Assembly (NCBI GenBank): GCA_000955785.1
Contig: JYOD01000007.1
Span: forward strand, 79,341 to 143,340
Reading direction: 5' to 3'
DNA: 64,000 nucleotides
Source: Burkholderiaceae bacterium 16
GTDB lineage: Bacteria > Pseudomonadota > Gammaproteobacteria > Burkholderiales > Burkholderiaceae
Positions within the stretch are counted from its first letter, which is position 1. Every line of letters begins with the position of its first letter. Positions 8,810 through 17,529 of this stretch are shown one piece after another. Made by a program: the position numbers and the translations under genes. Below the pieces are notes generated by a model, which saw nothing but the letters and a program-made list of their open reading frames with translations, did not search any database and was not told where the DNA came from.

Positions 8810-10246
8810 ATGACCGCCACGCAGACCACGCAGACCACGCAGAAGCAGCAGAACGTGCAAACGATTCAGACCGACGTCGCCGTGATCGGCGCCGGCACCG
8901 CCGGCCTGGCTGCCTATCGCGCCGCCAGGGCGGCCGGCAAGCGCGCCGTCATCATCGAAGGCGGCCCTTATGGCACTACCTGCGCCCGCGTGGGTTGCAT
9001 GCCTTCCAAGCTGCTGATCGCCGCGGCCGAGGCCGCCCACGAACTGCGTCACACGGCGCCCTTCGGCGTTCATGTTGATGGCGAGATCCGCATCGACGGG
9101 CGCGAAGTCATGGCCAGGGTCAAGCGCGAGCGCGACCGCTTTGTCGGTTTCGTGGTGCGCGGCGTGGACGGCATTCCCGCCGAGGACAAGGTGAGCGGCT
9201 ATGCCCGCTTTATCGACAACACCGTGCTGCAGGTCGGCGATCACACCACGGTGCGTGCCAGCCGCGTAGTGATCGCCACCGGCTCCAGCCCCATGATTCC
9301 GCCGCCCTTCAAGGTGTTTGGCGATCGGCTGGTGGTCAACGACGATGTTTTCGCCTGGGACGACCTGCCGCGCCGCGTGGCCGTGTTCGGGCCCGGCGTG
9401 ATCGGGCTCGAACTTGGCCAGGCGCTGTCCCGCCTGGGCGTGCAGGTGCGCGTGTTCGGCCTGCGCGGCGGCGTGGGGCCGCTGACCGACCCGGCCATCA
9501 AGGCCAATGCCGTTGCCACCTTCCGCGAGGAGTTCTACCTTGACCCGGACGCGAAGCTCGGCGAGATGCGGCGCGAGGGCGACGAAGCCGTGATCTCCTT
9601 CACGGATCTCGCGGGGAACACGGTGACTGAACGCTTCGACTACGTGCTTGCCGCCACCGGCCGCGAGCCTAATGTGCGTGGTCTGGGCCTGGAGCATACT
9701 GGGCTGGAACTGGATGCGCGCGGCGTGCCGGTATTCGATCCGGCCACCCTGCAATGCGGCACGGCGCCGATCTTTATCGCCGGCGACGCCAACGACATCC
9801 TGCCGCTGCTGCACGAAGCAGCCGACGAGGGCAAGGCCGCCGGCGAGAATGCGGCAGCTTACCCCGCGGTGCGTCCGCTGGCGCGCCGCGCGCCGATCGG
9901 CGTGGTGTTCAGCGATCCGCAGATCGCCATGGTGGGCCAGCGCTATGCCGACCTGGCGCGGGGCAGCTTCGTGGTGGGCGAGGTGAGCTTTGAAGACCAG
10001 GGGCGCAGCCGCGTGATGCTCAAGAACCGCGGCCTGATGCACGTCTATGCCGACAAGCAAAGCGGGCGCTTCCTTGGCGCGGAATGGACCGGCCCGCGCG
10101 CCGAGAACATCGCGCATTTGCTGGCCTGGGCTTATCAGCAATCGCTCACTATCGAGCAGATGCTGGCCATGCCGTACTACCACCCGGTGGTGGAAGAGGG
10201 CCTGCGCACCGCGCTGCGCGACGCGGCGGCAAAGCTGGCTGGCTGA
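8810..10246 (+). CDS. pyridine nucleotide-disulfide oxidoreductase, dihydrolipoyl dehydrogenase-like
   Basis: This 478-residue flavoprotein has an FAD-binding motif (VAVIGAGTAGLAA), a redox-active pair in TTCARVGCMPSK, an NAD-binding fold around VAVFGPGVIGLELG, a second FAD motif (IFIAGDAND) and a C-terminal dimerisation domain with the His-Pro active-site base (YYHPVVEEGL). The family includes dihydrolipoyl dehydrogenase, glutathione reductase and mercuric reductase. Here the Cys spacing and C-terminus fit dihydrolipoyl dehydrogenase best, although no 2-oxoacid dehydrogenase genes are adjacent. It follows the peroxiredoxin-glutaredoxin gene by 148 bases and could supply it with electrons (inference). 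The N-terminus is a TQTTQ-type tract from 9-bp tandem repeats (8818-8844). Confidence 0.88.
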   Translation: MTATQTTQTTQKQQNVQTIQTDVAVIGAGTAGLAAYRAARAAGKRAVIIEGGPYGTTCARVGCMPSKLLIAAAEAAHELRHTAPFGVHVDGEIRIDGREVMARVKRERDRFVGFVVRGVDGIPAEDKVSGYARFIDNTVLQVGDHTTVRASRVVIATGSSPMIPPPFKVFGDRLVVNDDVFAWDDLPRRVAVFGPGVIGLELGQALSRLGVQVRVFGLRGGVGPLTDPAIKANAVATFREEFYLDPDAKLGEMRREGDEAVISFTDLAGNTVTERFDYVLAATGREPNVRGLGLEHTGLELDARGVPVFDPATLQCGTAPIFIAGDANDILPLLHEAADEGKAAGENAAAYPAVRPLARRAPIGVVFSDPQIAMVGQRYADLARGSFVVGEVSFEDQGRSRVMLKNRGLMHVYADKQSGRFLGAEWTGPRAENIAHLLAWAYQQSLTIEQMLAMPYYHPVVEEGLRTALRDAAAKLAG

Positions 10247-10308
10247 ACCGGCGGCCGCACCGTAGCCCGCACTCACTTCGGTACGGCGGCACTCCGTGGG
10301 ATGCCTAT

Positions 10309-10336
10309 CGGCGCCCGGCGGGGCGCCGTTGTTGCC
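10309..10336 (+). terminator. hairpin after the flavoprotein gene
   Basis: CGGCGCCC (10309-10316) and GGGCGCCG (10321-10328) form an 8-bp perfect stem around GGCG, followed by TTGTTG. It lies 60 bases past the stop of the disulfide reductase and is a plausible weak terminator. Confidence 0.4.
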
Positions 10337-10520
10337 ATGGCTCCGCCGCCATACCCCCGGGGGACGGTCCGTTGGCCTTGCGCTTCCCCGTTGACTGCAA
10401 AGTTATTCCGAGGTAATCCGCGCCAGCCAATGGCTCGGCGCGGTCGGGGCCGCGTAGCTGCCCGTTTTGTGGGCAGTCCGATAGGGTCCGCGTGCTAGAG
10501 CCATTTGCGGAGCTTGTCGA

Positions 10521-10553
10521 CAGTGTTATCCACATAAAGTGTGGATAACACTG
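10521..10553. promoter_or_regulatory. perfect inverted repeat carrying two consensus DnaA boxes
   Basis: CAGTGTTATCCACA (10521-10534) and its exact reverse complement (10540-10553) flank the 5-base loop TAAAG. Each arm contains the consensus DnaA box TTATCCACA (10526-10534 and, inverted, 10540-10548). This is the most distinctive element of the 540-base intergenic region 10247-10785. No replication initiator, parAB or AT-rich unwinding element accompanies it, so a DnaA-responsive promoter or titration site is more likely than an origin. The 14-bp stem could also fold in RNA. Confidence 0.6.
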
Positions 10554-10785
10554 CGAGGCCGGGGGAGGCGAGGCACAAAATCCAGGCGTTTTGTCAAGCC
10601 CGGATTGCGGGTTTCGCAAGGTTCACGGGAGCGCGCCGGCGATGGCCGCTGATGGCTCCCCGGTGGCTTGTGCGGCTGGCGCGAAAATCGGCGAAACTCT
10701 CCTCCGGGCCCGGCCGGCATGACGCCGGCGGCGCTTCAGGCCATCCCGCCCACCCCAAAAACGCCTCGTCAAGGACAACCACGCC

Positions 10786-11082
10786 ATGCCATTCCTCATC
10801 GAAACCTGGGACAAGCCGCAGCACCAGCAAGTCCGGCAGGCAGCCCGAGCCGGGCACCTGGCCTTCCTGGACGCCCAAAAGGCGTTGCTACTGGCGTGCG
10901 GGGCCAAGCTTAACGATGACGGCAGCGATGCGGGCGGCGGTTTCTATATCGTGGATGTCGACACCCGCGATGCGGCGCAGCAATTCATCGATGCCGATCC
11001 GTTCACGCAGGCCGGGCTCTTTGCCGAGGTGCGCATTACCCGCTGGCGCAAGGCCTATCTGGCAGGGGAGTGCTGCCTCTGA
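10786..11082 (+). CDS. YciI-like (YCII domain) protein
   Basis: This 98-residue protein has the YCII dimeric alpha/beta-barrel pattern: MPFLIETWDKP, RAGHLAFLDAQ (His in the conserved R-x-x-H-x-x-F/L segment), GGGFYIVDVDTRDAAQQFIDADPFTQAGLF, then ITRWRKAYL. YCII proteins are small cytosolic proteins, some with weak dehalogenase or hydrolase-like roles; most have no known substrate. AAGGA precedes the ATG. It is the first gene after the DnaA-box inverted repeat. Confidence 0.85.
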   Translation: MPFLIETWDKPQHQQVRQAARAGHLAFLDAQKALLLACGAKLNDDGSDAGGGFYIVDVDTRDAAQQFIDADPFTQAGLFAEVRITRWRKAYLAGECCL

Positions 11083-11121
11083 CAGCCAGGCCCCCGCCGG
11101 ACAAGTGGCGCGGGGCCGCGC

Positions 11122-11655
11122 TCAGCCACCTCCTGCCATCCCCGGGGAATCCGGCGCACGCCGTTCCAGGTTGGTGTAGGCATCGGCCGCGATCAGTCCG
11201 AACAGGATGTGCGCGAACACGCTTTCCCATCCGCGCGCCTCGTCGAACCAGTTGAAGTAGCGGCCCAGGACATAGAAGTTCACCAGGTAGGCCAGCAATC
11301 CGAACAGCGCGCCGACCATGGTTGCCATGCCGATGCTGGAGTCAAAGCGGAACGACGCGATGATCATGGCCAGGATCGTGGCCAGCACCACCGACAAGGC
11401 GAAGTGAACCACGCCCGCAGCCAGCACGATGGTCCAGCTGAACGCATCCGCCGATGCCAGCGCCTCCCGGCCGAGCATGATGGCCGCCACCATCTTCACC
11501 GTGCCCCATGCCCCTTGGTACAGCACGAAACGCGCCGTCAACAACTCCAGCACGACATACAGGGTACCTGCGATCAGGCCGGCAATCGCGGCCGCGCGCC
11601 AGTCCGGCGCGCGGCGCGCGAAATGGTGCGACTGCATATGCAAATGGAGTTCCAT
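11122..11655 (-). CDS. hypothetical membrane protein, about four membrane segments
   Basis: From the ATG at 11655 (GGGAG upstream) the product is 177 residues with a short His-rich N-terminus (MELHLHMQSHHFARRAP). Four hydrophobic segments follow, at about 22-45 (AAAIAGLIAGTLYVVLELL), 75-105, 112-140 and 145-165. It is probably an inner-membrane protein. No domain is recognised with confidence. It is the last gene of a minus-strand run that includes the YbhB-like protein and folE. Confidence 0.7.
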   Translation of the reverse strand: MELHLHMQSHHFARRAPDWRAAAIAGLIAGTLYVVLELLTARFVLYQGAWGTVKMVAAIMLGREALASADAFSWTIVLAAGVVHFALSVVLATILAMIIASFRFDSSIGMATMVGALFGLLAYLVNFYVLGRYFNWFDEARGWESVFAHILFGLIAADAYTNLERRAPDSPGMAGGG

Positions 11656-11802
11656 GAGAGGCTCCCGTTCACAAGCGGCCTGAAAATCAGGCCCTTGTGA
11701 TAGTTCTAGCCCATTGACGGGAAATACCAAGCCCGAGCGCGCGCGGCGAGTCGCGCCGGTGCGGCATCGCAATATGATGCGTCGGGCACCCCTTCGCTGG
11801 CG

Positions 11803-12363
11803 TCAGGAATGCTTCTGGTACGTCCCCACCAGTTCCACCTTCGCCAGCACGTGGCCATGCATGGCTTTCTCAAGCGTGGCCTTGGAGGCCTTGCCCAGAT
11901 CGGGCAGTACCACGTCCAGCGCATATAGCTTGAAGAAGTAGCGATGCCGCCCGATTGGCGGGCAGGGGCCACCGTAGCCGGTGCGGTGCCAGTCATTCGC
12001 GCCTTCGCGGGTGCCCGCGGGCAAGCCGGCCGGCGCAATGCCGCCGGGAAGGCCGGCGCTGGCGGGTGGGATGTTGTACAGCACCCAGTGCACCCAGGTC
12101 ATCCGGGGCGCGGCCGGGTCGGGCGCATCCGGGTCATCCACGATCAGGGCAAGGCTCACGGCGCCAGGGGGGATACCCGCCCAGGCGAGCGGTGGCGAAG
12201 TATCCGCACCTTCACACGTGTGGATGGCGGGGATCCCGCCACCGTGCGGGAAGGCTTCGGATGTCAGCGTAAGGGACATGGCGCTCTCCTTGCGGGCCGC
12301 ATGGAGCCCGGCTTGCGGTACGCACAGCAGCAGAATGGACAGAACGGCAGTGTGTCTTCGCAT
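11803..12363 (-). CDS. YbhB/YbcL-family Raf kinase inhibitor-like protein, exported
   Basis: The 186-residue product begins with a signal peptide (MRRHTAVLSILLLCVPQAGLHA). The bacterial phosphatidylethanolamine-binding-protein fold follows, with SPPLAWAGIPPGAVSLALIVDDPDAPDP, WVHWVLYNIP, GYGGPCPP and GRHRYFFKLYALD, the hallmark ligand-site motifs of YbhB/YbcL. The family's molecular function in bacteria is poorly known. AAGGAG sits before ATG 12363; an in-frame ATG further upstream lacks support. The downstream ATG (MSLTLTSEAFP) would give a cytosolic form. Confidence 0.88.
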   Translation of the reverse strand: MRRHTAVLSILLLCVPQAGLHAARKESAMSLTLTSEAFPHGGGIPAIHTCEGADTSPPLAWAGIPPGAVSLALIVDDPDAPDPAAPRMTWVHWVLYNIPPASAGLPGGIAPAGLPAGTREGANDWHRTGYGGPCPPIGRHRYFFKLYALDVVLPDLGKASKATLEKAMHGHVLAKVELVGTYQKHS

Positions 12364-12433
12364 TCTGGGCTCCTTCTCTCTAGCCGTCACCCGCTGGTGG
12401 CCAGGATCCATGCCGGACCGGGCCGAAGCTGCC

Positions 12434-13237
12434 TCAGGAGACGGCGCGCGGTGCGAGTTGCAGCGTCAATTCCCCGCCGCCATAGGTGGCCCGGACAGTA
12501 CGGGCGCCATCCGCGACGGATACGTCGAACGGGCGGGTCAGGGTGCCGGTGGTGACCACGATGCCCTTGCGCAGGGTGATGCCGCGCTCCGCGGCGTGCG
12601 CCAGCAAGGCTTGCAGCGCTTCGAGCGGATAAATGGCATCATCGCCGGCCAGCGGCAGCGCGCAACGCTCGCCGTCGAGCGCTACTTCGGCGCCATCGCG
12701 GATGTCTTCCACGCTGGCGGGGTCGATCTTCCCGCCCAGCACCAGCGCGTGGAAGCCCACGTTGTCGGCGGCAAAGGCGGGCATGCCGACCGCGACGCGG
12801 TCTTCATACCGGGACAGGACCACTTCGACGGCGACCTGCGCGCTCTCGATGAGCCCGGCCAGGTCCGCTGGCGCGAGCTCGGCTTGCAAGGGGGCCACAT
12901 CGCGCGCCAGCCGCACCGCGATCTCGAATTCGATGGTGACCACCGCGCCCGCCGGGACGGGCACGGTATCTCCCGCGGCAAAGCAGCGCGATGCGCCAAC
13001 CTGGCCCACCAGCGGACGCGCCAGCTTTGCGCGCCGCATGGCATTGGCGCTGCCGACCCCCAGCTTCCATCCCACCAGCGGATCGCCCAGGGCCGCCATG
13101 AACTGGTCCTGCACGTCATAACCGCTGGCCAGCGTGGCCGGCTTGGCCTCGGCGGGCAGGTCGCGGAATTGCACGCCGCTGCGCAAGGCATCGGTCAGCA
13201 GCGTCGCCGCGGCGCCGGGATTGAAGGTTGCGCTCAC
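12434..13237 (-). CDS. 2-keto-4-pentenoate hydratase / FAH-family enzyme
   Basis: From GTG 13237 (CAGGAGA upstream) the product has 267 residues and the layout of the MhpD-like hydratase/decarboxylase family: GWKLGVGSANAMRRAKLARPLVGQ near residue 55, FEIAVRLARD with the metal-binding Glu residues, AVEVVLSRYEDR, ADNVGFHALVLG and a C-terminal VTTGTLTRPFDV. Family members hydrate or decarboxylate 2-oxo-alkenoates from aromatic meta-cleavage, using Mg or Mn. No other ring-cleavage genes are adjacent, so the substrate is uncertain. Confidence 0.85.
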   Translation of the reverse strand: MSATFNPGAAATLLTDALRSGVQFRDLPAEAKPATLASGYDVQDQFMAALGDPLVGWKLGVGSANAMRRAKLARPLVGQVGASRCFAAGDTVPVPAGAVVTIEFEIAVRLARDVAPLQAELAPADLAGLIESAQVAVEVVLSRYEDRVAVGMPAFAADNVGFHALVLGGKIDPASVEDIRDGAEVALDGERCALPLAGDDAIYPLEALQALLAHAAERGITLRKGIVVTTGTLTRPFDVSVADGARTVRATYGGGELTLQLAPRAVS

Positions 13238-13336
13238 AAGTTCTCCTGGATTCTGGTGGTGGATTCGATCGGGCAAAGCATGGGCGGCCGACCACCCATG
13301 CAGCGGGGCCGACAGCTTAACCCGGCGCGGGCCGCT

Positions 13337-13780
13337 TCAGAAGCGATGGCGCTCGGAGGTGCGCCCCACGATCGACGCGCCCGCGATCAGCTCCTTGAGC
13401 AGCGCCTGCGATGCCAGGCCGCTGGTACGGTACGGATCGAGTTCGCCGTGGGCGGAGTACTTCAGGATGGTGGCCATATTGACCTTGCCGGTATTGACCA
13501 GTCCCATCGCCCAGCCCGCGAATTCGCGTTCGAGGATCTCCTCATAGTGCAGCAGCACGATGTCTTCGTGGCGCGCGTCCCGGACGAGTTGCTGGTACAG
13601 GCGCGAGACTTCGTTGCGGCCGCCTTCCAGCGCCTGCATGAAGATACTGTTGCCGTAGCACAGCACCCCGGTGACGCCGTGCTTGGGGTTGTTCGCGATG
13701 CTGGTAGCGACGATGGCGTCTACCAGCCCGGGATCGGCCGGCTTGCATGCGCGGCTGGCATAGAGCAGGCGTACGAGCAT
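13337..13780 (-). CDS. BLUF-domain blue-light photoreceptor
   Basis: This 147-residue protein is essentially a lone BLUF domain (FAD-binding blue-light sensor, residues 1-95) with a short C-terminal tail. Key residues fall at exactly the spacing of AppA: Tyr7 (LLYASRA), Asn31, Gln49 (SIFMQALEG), Trp90 and Met92 (FAGWAMG). Tyr, Gln and Asn form the flavin hydrogen-bond network that switches on illumination. There is no attached EAL, GGDEF or cyclase domain, so it must signal through a protein partner. GGAGA precedes the ATG. It lies 47 bases after folE on the same strand, which suggests co-transcription. Confidence 0.92.
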   Translation of the reverse strand: MLVRLLYASRACKPADPGLVDAIVATSIANNPKHGVTGVLCYGNSIFMQALEGGRNEVSRLYQQLVRDARHEDIVLLHYEEILEREFAGWAMGLVNTGKVNMATILKYSAHGELDPYRTSGLASQALLKELIAGASIVGRTSERHRF

Positions 13781-13827
13781 GATGTCTCCACGGGATAGGC
13801 GGGGTTTGCGGGCGGGGGCGCGGCGGC

Positions 13828-14553
13828 TTAGTCGCGCTGCCGGTTCAGCAAGGTCAGGAACTCGCGGCGCAGGCTGTCGTCCTTGAGGAAGGAGCCGCGC
13901 ATCACGCTGTTGGTCATCTTGGCATCGGTATCGCGCACGCCGCGCCAGTGCATGCAGAAATGCTCGGCTTCCATGACGATGGCCAGCCCGTCCGGGCTCA
14001 TCTTTTCCTGCAGGAGATCGGCCACCTGGGTCACGGCTTCCTCCTGGATCTGCGGGCGGCACATGATCCATTCGGCCAGGCGCGCGTACTTCGACAAGCC
14101 GATCAGGTTGGAATGCTGGTTGGGCATCACGCCCACCCACAGCTTGCCGATGATCGGGCACAGGTGATGCGAGCAGGCGCTGCGCACGCGCAAGGGGCCC
14201 ACGATCATCAGTTCGTTGATCCGCTCGGCGTTCGGGAATTCGGTCACGTTGGGCGGGTTGACGTAGCGGCCCGCGAAGATTTCCTTCAGGTACATCTTGG
14301 CCACGCGGCGCGCGGTCTCGCGGGTGTTGTGGTCCTGGTCGATATCGATCACCAGGCTGCGCAGCACCGCTTCCATGCGCGACTGCACTTCATCGAGCAA
14401 TTCGTCCATCTCGCCGGGTTCGACGTAGGCGGAGATGTTGTCGTTGGCGTGGAAGCGCTCCTGCGCGGCCTGCAAACGCGATCGTATGCGGGACGACACA
14501 CTACCCGCCGACTGGTCCAGGTCCGGGTGGGGTGCTTGGTGGTCGGATTCCAT
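13828..14553 (-). CDS. folE: GTP cyclohydrolase I
   Basis: This 241-residue enzyme converts GTP to 7,8-dihydroneopterin triphosphate, the first step of tetrahydrofolate and pterin synthesis. Zinc ligands appear in RSACSHHLCPIIGK (Cys127, His130) and EHFCMHWRGVRD (Cys200). Other signatures are DHNTRETARRVAKMY and VGVMPNQHSNLIGLSKYARL. It is slightly longer than the E. coli enzyme because of an extra N-terminal 25-30 residues. The order is folE followed by the BLUF gene; a second copy elsewhere in the genome would not be surprising. Confidence 0.95.
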   Translation of the reverse strand: MESDHQAPHPDLDQSAGSVSSRIRSRLQAAQERFHANDNISAYVEPGEMDELLDEVQSRMEAVLRSLVIDIDQDHNTRETARRVAKMYLKEIFAGRYVNPPNVTEFPNAERINELMIVGPLRVRSACSHHLCPIIGKLWVGVMPNQHSNLIGLSKYARLAEWIMCRPQIQEEAVTQVADLLQEKMSPDGLAIVMEAEHFCMHWRGVRDTDAKMTNSVMRGSFLKDDSLRREFLTLLNRQRD

Positions 14554-14830
14554 ATCGTGCGGTTCGTGGCTGTCGTTGAAGGATCGTTGCAGGATTGGCG
14601 AATGGTCCGGTATGGCCCGGCATGGCCTGGCAGGGAGGATTCCTCATGTCCCGGGTTACCCGGGGCCTGCCATTCGCTTTTCGCTACAACCATATCCTAC
14701 GCCAGCACCGGCCAACCTGGGTGCATTGCACGCAACAGCGGGATGGAGACGCAGGAGCGGGACACACGAACAAACGCCGCGCATCGATCTTGCGGGAGCC
14801 GGGGGTGCAGGCCCCGGCGCGGCGGCAAAG

Positions 14831-15259
14831 CTACAGCGCGGCCTGCATCACCGTGGCGGATGCCGGGCAGGTTTCGCGGGACAATGCCGTGTCCAGCAAT
14901 TCAGGCGGCATGCAGGCGCGTTCCACGCGCTCGAAACCCAGGCGAGCAAAATAACCGGCCGCCGTAGTGGTTTGCAGCACCACCGACTGCACGCCGCGCG
15001 TGCGTGCCTCGGCCAGCATCGCCGCCACCAGCAATTCTCCAAGGCCGGCCGAACGTGCGCGTTCGGCGACCGCCACCGAGCGCAGCACGGCCACCTGCCC
15101 GTAGTTTTCCACGCCGGCACAGCCAAGCAGGCCCGCGTTGTCGCGCACAACCAGGAAATTGCCGATTTGCTCGGCTACGCCGTCAACCGGCAAGTCGCAA
15201 GCCTGGAGCAGATCCTGTACTTCCTTACTGTCTTTTTCGTTTGCATAGTGCGGGCGCAT
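14831..15259 (-). CDS. GNAT acetyltransferase, ArsN2-like
   Basis: This 142-residue protein has the GNAT fold: FLVVRDNAGLLGCAGVENYGQVAVLRSVAVA (beta strands 2-4), the acetyl-CoA loop in ARSAGLGELLVAAML, and AAGYFARLGFERVER. Short single-domain proteins of this pattern include ArsN2 (arsinothricin/arsenic-associated acetyltransferases), but the acceptor cannot be fixed from sequence alone. GGAGGG before the ATG is a strong start signal. The ArsB-type permease at 22.3 kb is too far away to count as operon evidence. Confidence 0.78.
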   Translation of the reverse strand: MRPHYANEKDSKEVQDLLQACDLPVDGVAEQIGNFLVVRDNAGLLGCAGVENYGQVAVLRSVAVAERARSAGLGELLVAAMLAEARTRGVQSVVLQTTTAAGYFARLGFERVERACMPPELLDTALSRETCPASATVMQAAL

Positions 15260-15614
15260 GATGCCCTCCTGCCCTTCGGGCTGTTCTTCGTATCTTAAGT
15301 TCAGACTGGCTTTACGGTGCCTAGGGATACTTCTTAAGTAGATTCGCGTACTGGACGTACCGCGGCCGGTTTCATGCGGAAAGGCGGCAGCCGGCCCGTC
15401 CGGGTTCAGGGATTACACTGATGCGCTATCGTGGTGAATTCGCGATAGCAGTTGAATTTTTTTGCCATTGGGCCAGTGGCTGGTGCATTCGATTCGTCAC
15501 GTACGTTCACGCGCGGAAATCCACTACCATTCCCTGCAGGCAACGACACCCCCGCACGCCGGGCGAGCTCGCATTCACTCCGGCAACCACCCTCCGTTTC
15601 AAGGGCGACATGTC
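15260..15614. other. divergent intergenic region with an inverted repeat
   Basis: About 355 bases between the acetyltransferase (-) and the hybrid kinase (+). GCTATCG (15425-15431) and CGATAGC (15443-15449) form an inverted repeat with 11-bp spacing, followed by an AT-rich tract (TTGAATTTTTTTGCC). This could be a promoter/operator for the kinase gene. No gene is supported here. Confidence 0.35.
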
Positions 15615-17390
15615 ATGGCCGATGTACCCGCTCCACCTTCCGCTTCACTGTTGCGCGCACGCAGCGCGGGCATCCTGAAGACCGATGAGCTTGGCAACCG
15701 GGCCGGCCGTTCTCCAGACTATGCCGCCGAATGCGTGGCCTTGCGCCGGCTGGCACGGGCGCTGGTGGCGTCCGACCTCGCCCTGCTGCAATCGTTGGCG
15801 GATTCGGCGCTGAAGCTTTGCGGCGCGGGCAGCGCGGGCATCAGCCTGCCCGAAGACGGTGGCGACGATAGGGAGAGCTTGCACTGGACGGCCACGGCCG
15901 GCCTGTGCGACAAGCTGGTCGGGCACGCCGTGCCTTGCGAAGATAGTCCGTCCGGCATTGCGCTGGAACTTGGCGGCCCGCAATTGCTTGCCTATCCGCA
16001 GCGCCATTTCACCTGCTTGCCGGCGCTGGAGCCGGAGGTGGTAGAGGAACTGGTGGTGCCGATTCCCGGCGATGGCGAACCCTGGGGCACCATCTGGGTC
16101 ATGTCGCATGAGCACGGGCGCGTGTTTGACGACGAAGATGCGCGCCTGCTCGAAAGCCTGGCCAGTTTTGCCGGCGCGGTGCTCAGCATGTCGCGCAGCA
16201 AGGATGCCGCCATCGCGGAAGCAGCGCAGGCCAGGGCAGCGCGCGAAGCGCTGCAATTGTCCGACACGCGCAAGGACGAGTTCCTCGCCATGCTGGGGCA
16301 TGAACTACGCAACCCGATTGCCGCTATCGACAGCGCGATCAAAGTGGCGCGGCGGCTCGCACAGGTGCAGCAGGCCGCCTCCGGCATGCTCGATATTGCC
16401 GAGCGCCAGATGCGCCAGCTCAAACGGCTTACCGACGATCTGCTCGATGCGTCCCGTATCAAGCAAGGCAAGGTGCCGATTGTGCGCACCTACGGCAATG
16501 TGCAGGATATCGTGGGCGATGCCTTGTCGTCGGTGGCATCGGATATCGAATGGCACGGCAATGTCCTGACCACGGACCTGCCCGCGGCACCGGTGACGGT
16601 CTATGCCGATACGGCGCGGCTCACGCAGGTGGTCACCAACCTGCTGTCCAATGCGATCAAGTACACGCCGCGCGGCGGCACCATTGCCTTGTCGGTCCAG
16701 GCCGAAGCGCCGCCCCCCGGCGACGCGCCGGTGGCCGTTGCCGGCCATGATGGTTTCGATACGCTGGTGATCACGGTCAAGGATGACGGCATCGGCATCG
16801 ATCCGGCCTTCCTGCCAAACGCGCTGGACATGTTCAGCCAGTACGCAGCAGACGCCCAAGGTGGCGGACTCGGCGTCGGGCTGGCCATCGTCAGGCGCAT
16901 GGTCGAACTGCACAATGGCACGGTGACGGTGCACAGCGATGGCAAGGGCCTCGGCACCCTGGTGCAGGCGCGGCTGCCCGTGGTCTGCGCCAGTCCGGTA
17001 GAGGCCGGCGCCGCGCAGCCCGGCACCCTTCCGGCGCTGCGTATCCTGCTGGTTGACGACAACACCGAAGCCCTGCGCGCGCTGGGCATGTTGCTCGAAC
17101 TCGACGGCCACGAAGTCAGGCTGGCGGCCAGCGGCGAGGACGCGCTGGATATCGCCGGCGGCTTTACGCCCGACGTGGCGCTGATCGATATCGGCCTGCC
17201 GGGTATCGACGGTTTCCAGCTGGCGCAAAGCCTCCGCGCGCTTCCCGCGTTCGCGGGCACCCGCCTGGTGGCGCTGAGCGGCTACGCCTCCGAAGCCGAC
17301 AAGGCGCGAGGCGCGGCGGCCGGCTTCGATTTCCACCTGGCCAAGCCGCTGGCGATGGACGCCCTGGCGAGTATCCTGTCACGTACCTGA
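15615..17390 (+). CDS. hybrid sensor histidine kinase (GAF-HisKA-HATPase-receiver)
   Basis: This 591-residue soluble kinase has a GAF-like sensory domain at about 45-195. The dimerisation/phosphoacceptor domain carries His229 (LAMLGHELRNPIAAI), and the ATPase domain the N box (TNLLSNAIKYT) and G boxes (DDGIGID, GGGLGVGLAIV). A C-terminal receiver (about 474-590) has Asp525 (VALIDIGLPGIDG) and Lys in HLAKPLA. No membrane segment is present, so the signal is probably cytoplasmic and bound by the GAF domain. ATG 15615 was chosen because the upstream in-frame extension is low complexity. No response regulator gene is adjacent. Confidence 0.92.
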   Translation: MADVPAPPSASLLRARSAGILKTDELGNRAGRSPDYAAECVALRRLARALVASDLALLQSLADSALKLCGAGSAGISLPEDGGDDRESLHWTATAGLCDKLVGHAVPCEDSPSGIALELGGPQLLAYPQRHFTCLPALEPEVVEELVVPIPGDGEPWGTIWVMSHEHGRVFDDEDARLLESLASFAGAVLSMSRSKDAAIAEAAQARAAREALQLSDTRKDEFLAMLGHELRNPIAAIDSAIKVARRLAQVQQAASGMLDIAERQMRQLKRLTDDLLDASRIKQGKVPIVRTYGNVQDIVGDALSSVASDIEWHGNVLTTDLPAAPVTVYADTARLTQVVTNLLSNAIKYTPRGGTIALSVQAEAPPPGDAPVAVAGHDGFDTLVITVKDDGIGIDPAFLPNALDMFSQYAADAQGGGLGVGLAIVRRMVELHNGTVTVHSDGKGLGTLVQARLPVVCASPVEAGAAQPGTLPALRILLVDDNTEALRALGMLLELDGHEVRLAASGEDALDIAGGFTPDVALIDIGLPGIDGFQLAQSLRALPAFAGTRLVALSGYASEADKARGAAAGFDFHLAKPLAMDALASILSRT

Positions 17391-17529
17391 TGAAGGGTCG
17401 CCGATGTTCCTCGGGACCCTATTCGTCACAAATCTGTAGGACAGCATACCCGCCAAATCAGAGGTCTCCCGACGGCAGTGTTGTGCCGGCCGTTCCATAC
17501 TGGAGAGACGCCAACACCAGTTGCCGTCG

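Noticed and set aside
8606-10276. 556-codon minus-strand frame
   Set aside because: Antisense to the disulfide reductase; composition is that of a complementary-strand artefact.
10521-10553. Replication origin at the paired DnaA boxes
   Set aside because: Only two boxes, and no AT-rich unwinding region, initiator or partition genes nearby.
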